From: Larkinella punicea
GTDB lineage: Bacteria; Bacteroidota; Bacteroidia; Cytophagales; Spirosomataceae
Direction: 5' to 3'
Length of the DNA: 64,000 nucleotides
NCBI RefSeq assembly: GCF_003334855.1
Contig: NZ_QOWE01000011.1
Location: forward strand, 124,001 to 188,000
The translations under genes were made by a program, and so were the position numbers. Below, piece by piece: positions 9,601 through 17,030 of the stretch. Position 1 is the first letter of the stretch; each line of letters begins with the position of its first letter. The notes beneath the pieces were generated by a model. The model saw only the letters and a program-made list of their open reading frames with translations, ran no database searches and was not told where the DNA came from.

Positions 9601-10246
9601 GATTCTGTTTGATGAGCGATCCCCGCAATTTTCAAATGTCTACGAAATGATCCGGGGCCGGGTGGCGGGGGTGCAGGTGAAGCAAACCATGAACGGCTAT
9701 ACGGTCAACATCCGGAACGCCGTTTCGTTTGGCGTCGGCAACACCATGCAAATCCAGGCCCCTCTGTACCTCCTGGACGGTTCTTACCTGACCGAAACGC
9801 CCGAAGGAAATGCCTTGCTGAGCCTGAATCCGAATGACATCGACCGCATCGAAGTGCTGAAAAATGCGGCTACATCGGCCATTTACGGCGCGCGCGGTGG
9901 CAATGGCGTGATTGCTTTGTACACCAAACGCGGATCTTCCAAATCAAAAAAAATAGAACCCAGTATTGGACTTAACCAGTTGCCTCTCATCGGTTTTTCG
10001 GCCCATCGGGAGTTCTACGTTCCGCGGTATGAAGACACGCCGGGAGCGGTTCTGGCCGAACAAAATGCCCCCATCGACCGCCGGGATGTGTTATACTGGA
10101 AACCGGTGGTTCAAACCGATTCCAAAGGGACATCTAACCTGGCGTTTCCGCTGTCGGACGTCGTTCGCACGATCCGCATTCTGGTGCAGGGCATTACGAC
10201 CGATGGCCGGCCTGTTGTCGGTTTAGCGAAACTGAAAGTGCAGTAA
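6671..10246 (+). CDS. Large surface protein: carboxypeptidase-like domain, macroglobulin-like domains, TonB plug
   Basis: 1191 residues. Signal peptide about 1-29 (ends VQAQ). The first carboxypeptidase-like domain is at about 33-120. Macroglobulin MG2-like strands begin at FVHIDKPFYLTGDRIWL (about 416), followed by several Ig-like segments. A second carboxypeptidase-like domain starts about 823 (SGRVVDEKRNPIPFAE), and a TonB-receptor plug lies at about 979-1090, including RIEVLKNAATSAIYGARGG. No beta-barrel follows, so it is not a channel. The gene stands alone, between gaps of 91 nt on each side. Proteins of this build are common in Bacteroidota and have no settled function. It may dock at the outer membrane or bind large substrates. 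Confidence 0.8.
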   Translation: MTPFLADPFRKLLVGWLGVFMAYTGVQAQETTTTITGRVTESQTGQPLPFANVYLNNTTQGTTTDEKGRFRLTNVPLGTIELVASFLGYQPARQSVRLENSQPRIINLVLKSTGFTLADVTVKAKRDKTWERHYREFERELLGKTPFRSQCEIMNPNVLQFTYQNNILKATAREPLVIENRAFGYRIQYDMQYFEVQTNGAMYFAGATRFEELKPKDTRQADRWRNNRQRAYLGSTRHLMASLVAGTYEKEGFLVYQVNPGYPAQTGGMSLFQDINRHLLPVATDSLIKPGRLSFERKLVTATPLKVFYNRIFSAYSPYRDAPYAYTEFRFPQGMSEITVDGRVTLPLGMLAMGYLGNDRFSLLLPANWEPSATSSQPDSVMASPIEGQILAADYRLDSMLRHWKRAHPYQAPSAFVHIDKPFYLTGDRIWLSAYVMEPVTTQLMFGEGALHADLLTPGGKVVQHQWLRINDGRATGDFRLSDTLATGMYRLRAYTDEDYAATRPAFERSITVYNVLNGPGERSVGVSEELDVQFLPEGGRWVANLPTRMGFKAVGRDGRGKTVSGRILDEQGREVSRFVSNRFGMGSVLLDPKADQTYQAEIQHNGKGLLVALPKVEPEGFVLVADVVSDTANLSIRILANVPQPDPVIYLTFQSYGQLVQRTKMKLQDGKARLTLPMAVFPPGLCQVTLYDAYGQPRAERMLFISEQIPPVEISVTADKPRYTPRERVVLNLKVNAQPEMSMVATLSAAVTDADQVPEDSLAADIRTHLLLTGDLRGRVEQPGFFFKDTTATTRRALDDLLLTQGWRRIGLRKPESPSDTLGGIVFSGRVVDEKRNPIPFAELLVAAPGSSQAIPHSIGTNRYGRFRMAGLGITDTLQLLVQVMNTQFKSIKATVETDTAGSVWSSRKVVAEPSPDWRQFQQQLDVARLRQESDPGLYRDKQAKMLKEVTIKGYRQPERPESVERMSLHGTPDAVILFDERSPQFSNVYEMIRGRVAGVQVKQTMNGYTVNIRNAVSFGVGNTMQIQAPLYLLDGSYLTETPEGNALLSLNPNDIDRIEVLKNAATSAIYGARGGNGVIALYTKRGSSKSKKIEPSIGLNQLPLIGFSAHREFYVPRYEDTPGAVLAEQNAPIDRRDVLYWKPVVQTDSKGTSNLAFPLSDVVRTIRILVQGITTDGRPVVGLAKLKVQ

Positions 10247-10254
10247 TGGGGTTT

Positions 10255-10338
10255 GTTTACGGTTTACGGTTTACGGTGCGGTTCCCCGCCGGGACTGACG
10301 CGTTCTCCTATGTGCGCCAAACACCGTAAACCGTAAAC
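10255..10338. repeat. Heptamer-phased inverted repeat 3
   Basis: Three exact GTTTACG heptamers (10255-10275) followed by GTG. The last 17 bp of this arm (10262-10278) pair perfectly with 10322-10338. The right arm overlaps the stop codon of the convergent thioesterase gene by one base. Confidence 0.85.
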
Positions 10339-10859
10339 TAGTTTTCAACACCAAACAGCGCCCGTAATTCCTTGGCGTCGTTCGGTTTCATGCGTCCGGC
10401 CAGCACCAGGCGCAGTTGCCGACGGCGCAGCGCACTTGCATACAGTTCATGTTCCGCTTCCGTTTCGGGTGTTACGGGCGGTACTTCAATCGGACGGCCG
10501 TTCTGGTCGACGGCCACGAAGGTGTAAAAGGCACGGTTGGTGCTGACCCGGGTTCCGGCCGGAATATCTTCCGCCCAGACTTCAATGTTGACCTCCATCG
10601 ACGAATTGAAGCCCCGCGTGACCTTGGCCTGCATCGTCACGATGTTGCCGAGCTTGATGGGTTCCGAAAACGAGACGTTATCGACCGAAGCCGTGACGAC
10701 GATGCGGTTAGAGTGTTTCTGGGCCGAAATGGCGGCACAGATGTCCATCCAGTGCAGCAATCGGCCACCCATCAGGTTATTCAGGGTGTTGGTGTCGTTC
10801 GGTAGTACCATCTCGGTCATGGTAACCAGAGACTCGCGGGCGTATTTGGGTTGGGGCAT
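10338..10859 (-). CDS. Acyl-CoA thioesterase, hotdog fold
   Basis: 173 residues. The N-terminal MTEMVLPNDTNTLNNLMGGRLLHWMD is the hallmark of the YciA/ACOT-like hotdog family (part shown), with the catalytic-site Asn and Asp in the NDTN...GG..L.W.D arrangement. SVDNVSFSEPIKLGN and the FTFVAVD-like strand complete the fold. It hydrolyses acyl-CoA to free acid and CoA; chain-length preference cannot be read. A C-terminal helical extension (ALRRRQLRLVLAGR) goes beyond the core domain. The gene is 66 nt downstream of nothing on its own strand: the DUF748 gene to its right ends before its promoter, so it is probably expressed alone. Confidence 0.88.
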   Translation of the reverse strand: MPQPKYARESLVTMTEMVLPNDTNTLNNLMGGRLLHWMDICAAISAQKHSNRIVVTASVDNVSFSEPIKLGNIVTMQAKVTRGFNSSMEVNIEVWAEDIPAGTRVSTNRAFYTFVAVDQNGRPIEVPPVTPETEAEHELYASALRRRQLRLVLAGRMKPNDAKELRALFGVEN

Positions 10860-10925
10860 GGCGAAAGGTGCAAATCGGGCAAAATGCTTCGGATTGTCGC
10901 GAAACTACGGTATTTGTTCCCTTCC

Positions 10926-12125
10926 TCAACCATCCTTCTCTTTTTTTCGGGCTTCTTTTCGTTCCTCACGTTTCTGTTTCCGCTCTTCTTTTCGCTCCTG
11001 ACGCGCTTCCTTTCGTTCGGCTTTTTTCTCCTCGCGTTTTTCCTTGTAATCCTCTTTCAGGTTCTCGACGGCATCCTTGAAGGTGACGGTATTGTCAAAT
11101 TCGGTAGTGAAGGCTTCGACGTAGGCATTCCGCAGCACACCGATGATGATGGGCCAGACCTCCGTTTTCGTATCCTCAACCGTGCCCCGCAGCGGAATCC
11201 GGGTGGCCACCTGGTCGCGCTTCTGATTTTTGAGAATGGCAGCACCGCCTTCGGCCAGCAGTTCCGTGAAAAACCGCCCGACTTTCCGATCCTCGCCCGG
11301 TTCCTTGAGCTTGAAAATCTTCATGTCTTTGGTCAGCGGTTTGAAATAGCCCACGAGCCGACCGTCGTACATGGCCATTTCGCTGACCACGCTGATGGTT
11401 CCGCTCTCAAAATCGACGTTGCCGTATTTACGCGCCAGATCGTTGAGTTTCGCCAGTTGAAGGTTATCGAAACTGAGGTTGTAATTGAAATCCGGGAGCG
11501 GTTTTAGCAAGTACATCCCTGCCCCAAACTTCATCGTGCCTCCCCAACCCGGCACATCACCCGTTGCCGTAACGGGCGAGGGCAAGCGGGTGTCTTTTTC
11601 TTCCACGTTGCGGATGTTCCGAATATCGAGGGCAACTTTTTCCAGCGAAAGGTCAGTTTTGGTGGCTTCGAATAGATTAACCAGATCGATTTTTCCTTCA
11701 TAAGCCGCAAACCGGTTGATTTGAATCGGCAATAAATCTTTCACCAGTTTCGTCCAGTCGAGTTCTTTACCCGTCTGGCTGGCCTGTTCATTGTTGCTGA
11801 AAGCAAAATTGAGTTCGGGCCGGTAACACTCGACCTCCCCGACGAGGGCCCCCTTAAACAGCGATTTCCATTCAACGGAAAGATCGATTTTAGGAACGTA
11901 GAGAAAAGGTTCTTTGATTTTACCGTTGATTTTCCGGATGCGCAGGTCTTTGATCTGGTACGAACCGGTAACGAGCGCAATATCGACGTCTTCCACATGT
12001 CCGGTGTACGAACCCATGTCGGCCATCAGTTTATTGAGGTAGCGCAGTACAAAATACGGCAGCAGAAGCCTGGCGACAATGAGGACAACGACAATCGCCA
12101 GGATAATTTTTGTGGATCGTTTCAA
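10926..12125 (-). CDS. DUF748/AsmA-like membrane-anchored protein
   Basis: 399 residues. One N-terminal membrane helix (about 6-26) is followed by a long beta-rich part with the DUF748 signature DLRIRKINGKIKEPFLYVP and later ARKYGNVDFESGTISVVSE. AsmA/DUF748 proteins are thought to act in envelope lipid or outer-membrane homeostasis. The last 45 or so residues are an extreme run of Lys, Glu and Arg, predicted to be a charged helix or coiled coil, and the DNA there is strongly purine-biased. It starts at ATG 12125, downstream of the pentapeptide-repeat gene on the same strand (88-nt gap). Confidence 0.75.
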   Translation of the reverse strand: MKRSTKIILAIVVVLIVARLLLPYFVLRYLNKLMADMGSYTGHVEDVDIALVTGSYQIKDLRIRKINGKIKEPFLYVPKIDLSVEWKSLFKGALVGEVECYRPELNFAFSNNEQASQTGKELDWTKLVKDLLPIQINRFAAYEGKIDLVNLFEATKTDLSLEKVALDIRNIRNVEEKDTRLPSPVTATGDVPGWGGTMKFGAGMYLLKPLPDFNYNLSFDNLQLAKLNDLARKYGNVDFESGTISVVSEMAMYDGRLVGYFKPLTKDMKIFKLKEPGEDRKVGRFFTELLAEGGAAILKNQKRDQVATRIPLRGTVEDTKTEVWPIIIGVLRNAYVEAFTTEFDNTVTFKDAVENLKEDYKEKREEKKAERKEARQERKEERKQKREERKEARKKEKDG

Positions 12126-12213
12126 AGCAACAAGCGTTAATGTTGCTTATAAAACTGAAAATCAGCCGAAGAGTTATCCCGGCCGACGAACAAACGTCCG
12201 CCGGGCCGTTGGA

Positions 12214-12987
12214 TTAGCGACGGCTGGGCGAAAATTTCCGGCCGTTCAGGGTGGCGTATTTAAAATCGGTGGGGCCGTCAAATACCGTCTCGTCGAAGCT
12301 CGAATTGCGGGGCAAATGGGTGTATTTAAAATCAGCGGTTCCGTCGAAACGTGTGTTGTTAAAATTGACCCCTTCGTCAAATTTGGTGTATTTAAAATCG
12401 GCGTACTGATCGAAGCGGGCTTTCCGGAAGGCGATTGCCTCCTTAAAACTCGTGTATTTAAAATTGCCGATTTTCGTGAACCGGGCGTCCGTGAAATCGG
12501 CTAATGCCTTGAATTTGGCGTATTTGAAATTGGCTTCTTCCCGAAAACCCGTACCGATAAAGGACGCCCGCTGGTTGAAGTCGGAATACTTGAATTCGGA
12601 AGCTTTTTCGAAGGTGCAATTTTCAAACGTTACGGCTTCGGTGAAATGGGTGGCAAACGTAATTCCACTGCCGTTCAGAAACCGCCCTTCGGTTTTGACG
12701 TTTTTGTACGCCAGAAAATTACCTCTGAAAGTACAGTTCCGGAACGTGACCGGTCTTTCGACGGTGCTTTCGTAGGCTTCGTTTTCGGCCCAGAGGTTTT
12801 TGGTGACGCGTTTTTTATTGGCCAGTTCCGTCAGGTCGAGATCGCCGTTAATGGTGGCGTTTTCGTAGGAAACCACCTCTTTGCGGTTGATTTTAGCCAG
12901 AATTTCTTTGGCATCGACCGTGCGTTGAGCCCAAACGGCCGGCAAGGTGGTGACCATGAGGACGAGGGTAGTGAGGATCGTTTTCAT
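12214..12987 (-). CDS. Secreted pentapeptide-repeat-type protein
   Basis: 257 residues. Signal peptide about 1-20 (ends VWAQ). From about residue 75 the chain is built of five-residue units with a central Phe (for example ADFTD, ARFTK, IGNFK, YTSFK), the pattern of a right-handed quadrilateral beta-helix. The motif NFKYTKF or similar recurs roughly every 20 residues, so the DNA contains an internal repeat (the minus-strand codons for FKY recur about every 60 nt). Its role is unknown; export suggests a structural or binding protein rather than a gyrase-protecting one. Confidence 0.8.
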   Translation of the reverse strand: MKTILTTLVLMVTTLPAVWAQRTVDAKEILAKINRKEVVSYENATINGDLDLTELANKKRVTKNLWAENEAYESTVERPVTFRNCTFRGNFLAYKNVKTEGRFLNGSGITFATHFTEAVTFENCTFEKASEFKYSDFNQRASFIGTGFREEANFKYAKFKALADFTDARFTKIGNFKYTSFKEAIAFRKARFDQYADFKYTKFDEGVNFNNTRFDGTADFKYTHLPRNSSFDETVFDGPTDFKYATLNGRKFSPSRR

Positions 12988-13054
12988 ACGGGAAAGATGA
13001 GAGTTTCCCTAAGGATGAAAATACGTCGGCAAAGGTTGCACGGACCTAAGAAGG

Positions 13055-13155
13055 AATCATAAATGTAAAATGCTAAATATCGAAAGTAAAAGTGAGAGGT
13101 GAAATGCTCGCCCAACACTTTTACATTCGATATTTAGCATTTTACATTTATGATT
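13055..13155. repeat. Heptamer-phased inverted repeat 4
   Basis: 40-bp arms at 13055-13094 and 13116-13155 with one mismatch. Units include AAATGTA, AAATGCT, AAATATC, GAAAGTA, AAAGTGA and GAGGTGA. It is related to the element at 44316-44394, with changes matched in both arms. Confidence 0.88.
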
Positions 13156-13165
13156 TTTCAGCCCT

Positions 13166-13528
13166 TCAGGGTAGCCAGAGGGCTTTGTCGTAGGCGGTAT
13201 CATAGTCGAATTCTTCCAGCGGAACAAAGTCGGCGAATCGGCCCGTTTCGTCCATTCGGATGGCATACCACAAACCGGTCGCATCGCGGAGCAGTAGCCG
13301 GTAGCCATACAGCGGATGATACGTATGGCCGTCGGTGCGGTGATCCCAGCCGGTTTGCAGCTCAATGGCAAAGGCAATTTGCGCCAGGGCTTCGTTGATG
13401 TAGGCCATCAGACTGCCAAAACCGTCCAGTTCTTCCAGCCAGATCACCAGACCGTCGATGCCCCAATCGAACAGCGGAGCCGAAGACGCCCGGCTGATGG
13501 GTTCGGTTATCACTAGGTCGTTTGTCAT
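13166..13528 (-). CDS. Hypothetical protein (120 aa)
   Basis: I do not recognise the family. The start is set at ATG 13528 (MTNDLVITEP); the frame stays open further upstream only because it reads through the palindrome at 13542-13621, which is not coding. The protein is acidic and aromatic-rich, with WLEELDGFGSLMAYINEAL as a likely helix (part of it) and a C-terminal strand-rich half containing YGYRLLLRDATGLWYAIR. No signal or membrane segment. It could be a small cytoplasmic domain of SMI1/KNR4 or immunity type, but that is only an impression. Confidence 0.55.
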   Translation of the reverse strand: MTNDLVITEPISRASSAPLFDWGIDGLVIWLEELDGFGSLMAYINEALAQIAFAIELQTGWDHRTDGHTYHPLYGYRLLLRDATGLWYAIRMDETGRFADFVPLEEFDYDTAYDKALWLP

Positions 13529-13541
13529 GCTGATAAAGAAT

Positions 13542-13621
13542 TTGCCCCTAAATCCCCTAAAGGGGACTTGGACGCGAACCTTCCGGGTTCTAAAAGTCCC
13601 CTTTAGGGGATTTAGGGGCAA
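13542..13621. repeat. Palindromic repeat, CCCCTAAA type
   Basis: Perfect 28-bp arms (13542-13569 and 13594-13621) with a 24-nt loop. The core, CCCCTAAATCCCCTAAAGG, has a 9-nt rather than a 7-nt internal period, so it is a different family from the heptamer hairpins. It lies between two genes on the same strand. Confidence 0.88.
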
Positions 13622-13684
13622 TTTGTAGGAGTGAAGGTTAACCGTACAAAAAAACAGGTTGTTTGCCAACCGCTGTTTACAAAC

Positions 13685-14395
13685 TCAGGAAGCCTGCCGC
13701 AGCCAGAAACCGGTGTCTTCCTGTTGTTGTTCCTTCCATTTGCGGAGCCAGAAGCGGTATTTTTTCCGTCCGTATTCCACAAAATCCGGGATCGATGTGG
13801 CATCGACGGCGAAAAGCCGGTTTGGTTTCTGTTTCTGAACGCCTATCAGCACAAAGCGAATCTGGCGCGTTTGTGCCCATTCCTGGCTGTCGGCGGAGCG
13901 GAGGCTGTCGATGTAGAAAGCCGCCTGCCGGTCGTAGTCATAGTCGTAGCAGCTTTGCAGAAACTGGCTTTGGGTGCGCGCCGAAGTAGTTTTAAAATCC
14001 AGAATAAGCGCACTCCGCCGTTTGGGACTGGTATAGACCATATCCAGCCGGGCTTTGCAACCCAGTTCGGTGATCGGATCGGTGAAGAGAATTACCCGCT
14101 CCCGTTCCGATTTCCGAAGATACCGGTTGCAGAACGAATCGCGCCGGACCTGCTCGGTGAGGTGTTCCAGCCGCCCCGACTCGACCGGTTTCATGTCGGG
14201 CAGCAACTGCTCGATAATACCGCCGATGCGCTCCGGTTCCAGCAGATGCGAGTGAAAAGCCCGCCCGAACTGCATGGCCCGCTGCGGAACGAGCCGTCCC
14301 GGCGAGGTATAGCCTAAACATTCTTCCTTCAACCGGGTCAAGTCGGAATTCGAAACCCGCGGGATAGAACGGTAGTCGATCAATTCGGTTATCAT
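13685..14395 (-). CDS. PD-(D/E)XK exonuclease-like protein (RecE/YqaJ type)
   Basis: 236 residues. An N-terminal SNSDLTRLKEECLGY segment and GRAFHSHLLEPE (about 44-55) match the entry of RecE-like/DUF3799 nucleases. The metal site follows as GCKARLDMVY (Asp about 117) and LILDFKTT (Asp and Lys of the DxK motif, about 131-138), then the helix motif YDRQAAFYID with the conserved Gln. Such enzymes degrade double-stranded DNA 5' to 3' for recombination. It is the second gene of an operon, 15 nt after the unknown gene at 14411-15091, and is probably controlled by the divergent XRE regulator. No phage structural genes are near. Confidence 0.75.
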   Translation of the reverse strand: MITELIDYRSIPRVSNSDLTRLKEECLGYTSPGRLVPQRAMQFGRAFHSHLLEPERIGGIIEQLLPDMKPVESGRLEHLTEQVRRDSFCNRYLRKSERERVILFTDPITELGCKARLDMVYTSPKRRSALILDFKTTSARTQSQFLQSCYDYDYDRQAAFYIDSLRSADSQEWAQTRQIRFVLIGVQKQKPNRLFAVDATSIPDFVEYGRKKYRFWLRKWKEQQQEDTGFWLRQAS

Positions 14396-14410
14396 GACTG
14401 GATTGGTTTT

Positions 14411-15091
14411 TTAATTCAGCAAATGAATGCCATTCTCAACCAGCAGTTCTTCCGTCGGGTTGAGAAACGGATTGAAGTAATTGTAAGCGGTTTTGATGTT
14501 GGCGATGTCGGTCAGGGTTTCCTGTCGGAAAATTTTGTTCGACTGACCAAAGGCCTTCAACACCTTCGTTTCTTCCGGATCGGCCAGTTTATAGCTGAAA
14601 GTGGCGATGTAATAGACGCCTTTGGGTTGGATCTTGGTATTTTCCTTCTTCTCCGCTACGGCGGTAATCACGACATCGGCCAGCGTCAGGTCGTCGTAAA
14701 ACAGCGGTTCGATGAGCCGGAAGATGTTATCAACCGAATAACCGTGGAACAGGACCGCCGAAACACAGTTCTTTTCATCGATAAAAAAGATTTCGGCCCA
14801 GTTCTTGGTTCCCATGTTCAAAATATTATCGGTAAAGATGCGCCAGGCAATCGGCTGGAATGTCAGCGTGCGACCATTCGTCGGCCCGCCCAGTTTTTCG
14901 GTGCCATTGATGTTAAAGATGCCCTCCTTGGCGTCGAAACGGTATTGGCGGGGATGTCCCTCCAGATATTTGAAGTGACTCGTATCCGGATTAGGGATGA
15001 CTTCACCCGTCGATTCGTTAACCTTCTGATAAAGTTTCACTTCCAAACCATTTTGATTTGTTGTGCCGGTGTTGTTTTTTTGTGTGTTCAT
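14411..15091 (-). CDS. Hypothetical protein, partner of the exonuclease
   Basis: 226 residues with no signal peptide or membrane helix. The N-terminus is low-complexity (Asn, Thr, Gln, residues 1-14). The body is a mixed alpha/beta domain with aromatic strands (FQPIAWRIFTDNI, VYYIATFSYKL). I do not recognise the family. Its place directly before a RecE-like nuclease, in the same operon, makes a single-strand DNA-binding or annealing role the first guess, but the sequence shows no RecT, Erf or OB-fold motif I can name. It begins at ATG 15091. Confidence 0.6.
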   Translation of the reverse strand: MNTQKNNTGTTNQNGLEVKLYQKVNESTGEVIPNPDTSHFKYLEGHPRQYRFDAKEGIFNINGTEKLGGPTNGRTLTFQPIAWRIFTDNILNMGTKNWAEIFFIDEKNCVSAVLFHGYSVDNIFRLIEPLFYDDLTLADVVITAVAEKKENTKIQPKGVYYIATFSYKLADPEETKVLKAFGQSNKIFRQETLTDIANIKTAYNYFNPFLNPTEELLVENGIHLLN

Positions 15092-15175
15092 TAGTATTTG
15101 TTGTTTACTGTTCGGACAGGGGGACCGCTATGCGATCCCTTTTGCCTTTTCAGGGGGTTTGTATTTGAGTTTAAA

Positions 15176-15195
15176 TATACATACTATTATGTATA
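15176..15195. promoter_or_regulatory. Operator-like dyad 1, TACAT-N6-ATGTA
   Basis: Perfect dyad TATACATA-CTAT-TATGTATA, which includes TACAT-N6-ATGTA at 15178-15193. It lies 85 nt upstream of the exonuclease operon and shares its core and spacing with the dyad at 15355-15372. A further half site (GATACAT) follows at about 15203. Confidence 0.6.
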
Positions 15196-15354
15196 ATACA
15201 AAACGATACATAAAAAGTTTATTAAAAAAATAGAGTAGCTGCTCATACACCCTAAAAACCGCCTTTTTGTCCTTATTTTACGTTTTGTAAGCCTGGGCTA
15301 TTCCGAAGAATCTGAATTTGTTCTACATTAGACGACGGAACACAAGAACAGAAA

Positions 15355-15372
15355 TTACATGGTTCTATGTAA
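15355..15372. promoter_or_regulatory. Operator-like dyad 2, TACAT-N6-ATGTA
   Basis: TTACAT-GGTTCT-ATGTAA, ending 15 nt before the XRE regulator's ATG. It has the same half-sites and 6-nt spacer as the dyad at 15176-15195, which suggests that the regulator binds both. The rest of the 296-nt gap is AT-rich without other visible structure. Confidence 0.6.
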
Positions 15373-15387
15373 AAAAGCCCTCTTCTC

Positions 15388-15813
15388 ATGCCCATTGGAG
15401 CCCGTTTGCAGCAACTGATCGATGCGTTAGACATCAGTGTCCTGGAGTTTGCCCGACAATTGGGGGAGAAGCGGGGTGAGAAAGTCTACCATATTTTGCA
15501 CGGTCGTCTGAAACCGCGCTACGAAACGTTACAAAAAATTTTACTGGCTTATCCCACGGTCAATGCCGACTGGCTGCTGCGGGGCGAAGGGCTCATGTTT
15601 CGCACCTTACCGCAAACTCCCCTGTCTGCCATCACGTTAGATGAGCGGCTGCGAAATATGGAGTTTCTTTTGTTTCAGTTAAACGAACGCGTAGCTTTGT
15701 TACAGGAAACCAGCGACCTACTTCGGGAGGAACTTGAACAGGTTGCGGGTAAAAAAAGAGTCATCAGTCTCTCACACGTTAGTCGTCGGTCCGATTTGTC
15801 TCCCGAAAGCTGA
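15388..15813 (+). CDS. XRE-type helix-turn-helix regulator
   Basis: 141 residues. The N-terminal 66 residues form a Cro/CI-like domain (LDISVLEFARQLG, HILHGRLKPRYETL, WLLRGEG), the type common in Bacteroidota. A C-terminal helix (about 85-120, LRNMEFLLFQLNERVALLQE) with leucines at heptad spacing looks like a coiled-coil dimer. The gene faces away from the exonuclease operon, and two matching dyads sit in the gap, so it is a likely autoregulating repressor of both. It also lies 32 nt before the YwqE-like gene and may be co-transcribed with it. Confidence 0.8.
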   Translation: MPIGARLQQLIDALDISVLEFARQLGEKRGEKVYHILHGRLKPRYETLQKILLAYPTVNADWLLRGEGLMFRTLPQTPLSAITLDERLRNMEFLLFQLNERVALLQETSDLLREELEQVAGKKRVISLSHVSRRSDLSPES

Positions 15814-15845
15814 TAATTGCCGGGTTTACGACTTTATACTACACT

Positions 15846-16586
15846 ATGTTCTCATTTTTTAAGCGTCGCCAGGAACAATCCGCTTTTTCGGATTTCGGAT
15901 TTTTGGGAGTCGATATTCATTCACACCTGATTCCGGGGATTGACGATGGCGTACCCGACCTCGAGACGGCGTTGACCTGCCTGCGGGCTTTTGAGGAACT
16001 GGGCTATAAGAAAGTGGTCACCACCCCCCACGTGCTGCGCGATTATTACCCCAACAGCAGCGACACCATCCGGCGCGGTCTCGACGAACTCCGCGAAGCC
16101 ATGGCCGAAACAGACCTGACGATTCAGGTTGAAGCGGCCGCGGAATACCTCATCGACGACCATTTCGTAACGCTGCTCAAAGCCAACGATCTCCTGACGT
16201 TCGGACCCAATTACCTGCTGGTGGAACTGTCGTTTGCCAATCCGCCCCTGAACCTGGACGAAATCATTTTTCAGATTCAGACGAAAGGCTATCAACCCAT
16301 TCTGGCCCATCCCGAACGGTATTTGTATCTGAAGGACCAAACCGAGCGGTTTCATAAACTGCGGGTTCAGGGCTGTCTGTTTCAACTGAATCTGCTCTCG
16401 CTCGTGGGGCAGTATGGCGGGCGCGTGCAGCAACAGGCCAAACAGTTGCTCGATGATTCGATGGTCGATTTTGTGGGTTCCGATCTGCACCGGCCCCGCG
16501 ACGCCGAGAAGCTGGGGCAACTGCTTCAATCCAAAGAACTGGCGCTCCTCGATTCGCACACCTTTCTGAATGCCTCTCTACTCTAA
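15846..16586 (+). CDS. PHP-type protein-tyrosine phosphatase, YwqE/CpsB-like
   Basis: 246 residues of PHP metallophosphatase. Metal ligands are visible: DIHSH (Asp23, His25, His27), the TTPHV His, HPERY and the late DLHRP. YwqE/CpsB enzymes remove phosphate from the tyrosine-rich tails of Wzc/CapB kinases and so switch polysaccharide export. Two such kinases are encoded in this window (32.2 and 52.9 kb), both with tyrosine-rich ends, so this is their probable phosphatase. The N-terminal FSFFKRR start is typical of the family in Bacteroidota. It opens the plus-strand arm of the exopolysaccharide locus. Confidence 0.88.
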   Translation: MFSFFKRRQEQSAFSDFGFLGVDIHSHLIPGIDDGVPDLETALTCLRAFEELGYKKVVTTPHVLRDYYPNSSDTIRRGLDELREAMAETDLTIQVEAAAEYLIDDHFVTLLKANDLLTFGPNYLLVELSFANPPLNLDEIIFQIQTKGYQPILAHPERYLYLKDQTERFHKLRVQGCLFQLNLLSLVGQYGGRVQQQAKQLLDDSMVDFVGSDLHRPRDAEKLGQLLQSKELALLDSHTFLNASLL

Positions 16587-17014
16587 AAGGCCTTCTTTTG
16601 GCTAGTTGCGGAAAGCTGCCGAGCTGCATCCAATCAGGCGCGGTTCCGTTGTGTCGATTTTTCCGGCAGGAAGATTCTGCGGCATACTTTTTGTTCTTTG
16701 TCTGATAAATAGGAAAAAAACTTTGCGGATATTTCTAAAATACAGAAAAATAGTATTCCGGAAAAAACTATTTATTGACTTATTTCAAGAATTTATACCG
16801 TATCCTCTTAAAAACATTGAAGATTGCCTAGTTATTTTAATTTCCTCTTTCTATATTTAGACTGTAATACCTGCTGAAAGTTAATAGGTGTTTGTCTGAT
16901 TTTATGAATAGGCTGATTTGAAAAATACCACTCCGTTAGCTGTCACGGGCTTCCTTTTGGGTCGGATCAGTCGTCTTTCTGTCGGGAACCAACTTTTTTA
17001 AAGTATTATTTCTG
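16587..17014. other. Non-coding gap before ugd
   Basis: About 430 nt, GC-rich for the first 100 nt and AT-rich afterwards (16690-16920). I see no convincing gene or terminator. It probably holds the ugd promoter. CTGTCGGGAACC at 16979 partly resembles the TGTCSGACA motif found before wza and the second wzc. Confidence 0.4.
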
Positions 17015-17030
17015 TTTACTCAACGTTATG
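17015..17030 (+). promoter_or_regulatory. Start-codon motif TTTACTCAACGTTATG of ugd
   Basis: The 16-mer ends in the ugd start codon and is repeated exactly at 18402-18417. Variants with the same ACTCAAC and AACGTTATG halves stand before other genes of the exopolysaccharide locus (22.66, 32.06 and 34.52 kb). Confidence 0.5.

Noticed and set aside
13529-13669. Extended N-terminus of the protein at 13166-13528
   Set aside because: It is the translation of a perfect palindrome and begins without a start signal.
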